In this document: positions 35,829-36,105 of the stretch, in pieces | How positions within the stretch are numbered: the first letter of the stretch is position 1 | Layout: each line of letters starts with the position of its first letter | Assembly: GCF_001579645.1 (NCBI RefSeq) | Contig: NZ_KQ970820.1 | Coordinates: 156,569-192,673, forward strand | Source of the DNA: Streptococcus infantis | GTDB lineage: Bacteria; Bacillota; Bacilli; Lactobacillales; Streptococcaceae | Length of the DNA: 36,105 nucleotides | Direction: 5' to 3' | Program-made: the position numbers and the translations under genes | The notes under the pieces: generated by a model | Seen by the model: the letters and a program-made list of their open reading frames with translations, nothing else | What the model was told of the DNA's origin: nothing | Databases searched by the model: none

Positions 35829-35837
35829 CAACATTTG

Positions 35838-35854
35838 TTGGTAACGCTTTCTTT
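35838..35854 (+). promoter_or_regulatory. cre-like sequence before the last gene
   Basis: TTGGTAACGCTTTCTTT fits WTGNNARCGNWWNCAWW with one mismatch (T for A). Weak evidence only. Confidence 0.3.
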
Positions 35855-35872
35855 ATGAAAAGGAGAATTTTT

Positions 35873-36105
35873 ATGAGAATTGATAAAATTACTATTGAGG
35901 GATATAGACGCTTTAATAAGAGTACAATAAATTTAAATCATGGAAATTTTGCTATTTTAGCAGGAGCTAACAATAGTGGAAAAACTTCGCTTATTCAGCT
36001 GTTAGACATTGTTTTCAATAATAAATCAAGAAAGTCAGTGGGTTTTAATGATTTTTCTATCTCATTAAAGTCTTTGTTGGATAAAAAAGTTAAGGAATTA
36101 GGTGG
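35873..36105 (+). CDS. OLD/SMC-like AAA ATPase, N-terminal part only
   Basis: MRIDKITIEGYRRFNKSTINLNHGNFAILAGANNSGKTSLIQLLDIVF is the characteristic start of AAA_15/AAA_21 ATPases: a beta-strand pair ending in 'GYRRF', then Walker A G-A-N-N-S-G-K-T-S. The frame is open to the window edge (77 codons). This family includes OLD nucleases, the GajA subunit of Gabija, RloC-like and retron-linked ATPases, many of them in anti-phage systems, but also RecF-like housekeeping proteins. AGGAGA is 5 nt before the ATG. The coding is AT-rich compared with valS, suggesting an accessory region begins here. Confidence 0.85.
   Translation, partial: MRIDKITIEGYRRFNKSTINLNHGNFAILAGANNSGKTSLIQLLDIVFNNKSRKSVGFNDFSISLKSLLDKKVKELG

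Overview
The window is chromosomal DNA of a low-GC Gram-positive bacterium, most likely a mitis-group Streptococcus (S. pneumoniae, S. mitis, S. oralis or a relative). The evidence is two BOX-type repeats, three genes for cia-dependent small RNAs (csRNAs) with CiaR half-sites at exact spacing, and pneumococcal-type PBP1b, Eep, UppS, CdsA and DapH proteins. Most of it is ordinary core metabolism and cell-envelope biology. The unusual content is in the RNA regulators, small repeats and a few broken or mosaic loci.

Layout. 1-0.8 kb: 3' part of an AraC regulator. 0.84-1.53 kb: three tandem csRNA genes on the minus strand, one carrying a BOX-like insertion. 1.58-4.6 kb (minus): two GNAT acetyltransferases, a membrane-anchored DUF4352 protein, and a YjdF/DUF2992 protein behind a probable yjdF-motif riboswitch. 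4.6-7.2 kb (minus): leuS with a duplicated 3' tail. 7.3-13.7 kb (plus): a YesM/YesN-type two-component pair whose regulator is frameshifted, then a complete Fbp-type ABC importer (lipoprotein, ATPase, fused permease).

13.8-22.6 kb (plus): gpsA-galU, pbp1b, an EamA transporter that may be leaderless, and the cluster dapH / acetyl-diaminopimelate deacetylase / 5-formyl-THF cyclo-ligase / rhomboid protease. 22.8-25.5 kb (minus): a luciferase-like monooxygenase and a GH1 glycosidase whose promoter may come from a BOX element. 25.7-30.5 kb (minus): the operon uppS-cdsA-eep-proS, for lipid carrier, phospholipid, intramembrane proteolysis and prolyl-tRNA.

30.6-35.8 kb (plus): a Lys/Ala-rich helix-hairpin-helix protein, then a T-box leader controlling flavin reductase-like gene / GNAT / P-loop kinase-like gene / valS. 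The T-box carries a palindromic element related by eye to the insert in the csRNA. The last 233 bases start an OLD/SMC-like ATPase that may open an accessory or defence locus beyond the window.

The most interesting signals are: (i) the csRNA triplet, with a BOX-like insertion that extends one csRNA hairpin; (ii) a perfect 12-nt complementarity, plus start-codon pairing, between csRNA copy 2 and the ribosome-binding site of the nearby DUF4352 gene; (iii) a BOX-like palindrome inside the valS T-box; and (iv) the duplicated leuS tail. No rRNA, tRNA, CRISPR array or intact insertion sequence was seen. All statements come from reading by eye; no database or folding program was run.
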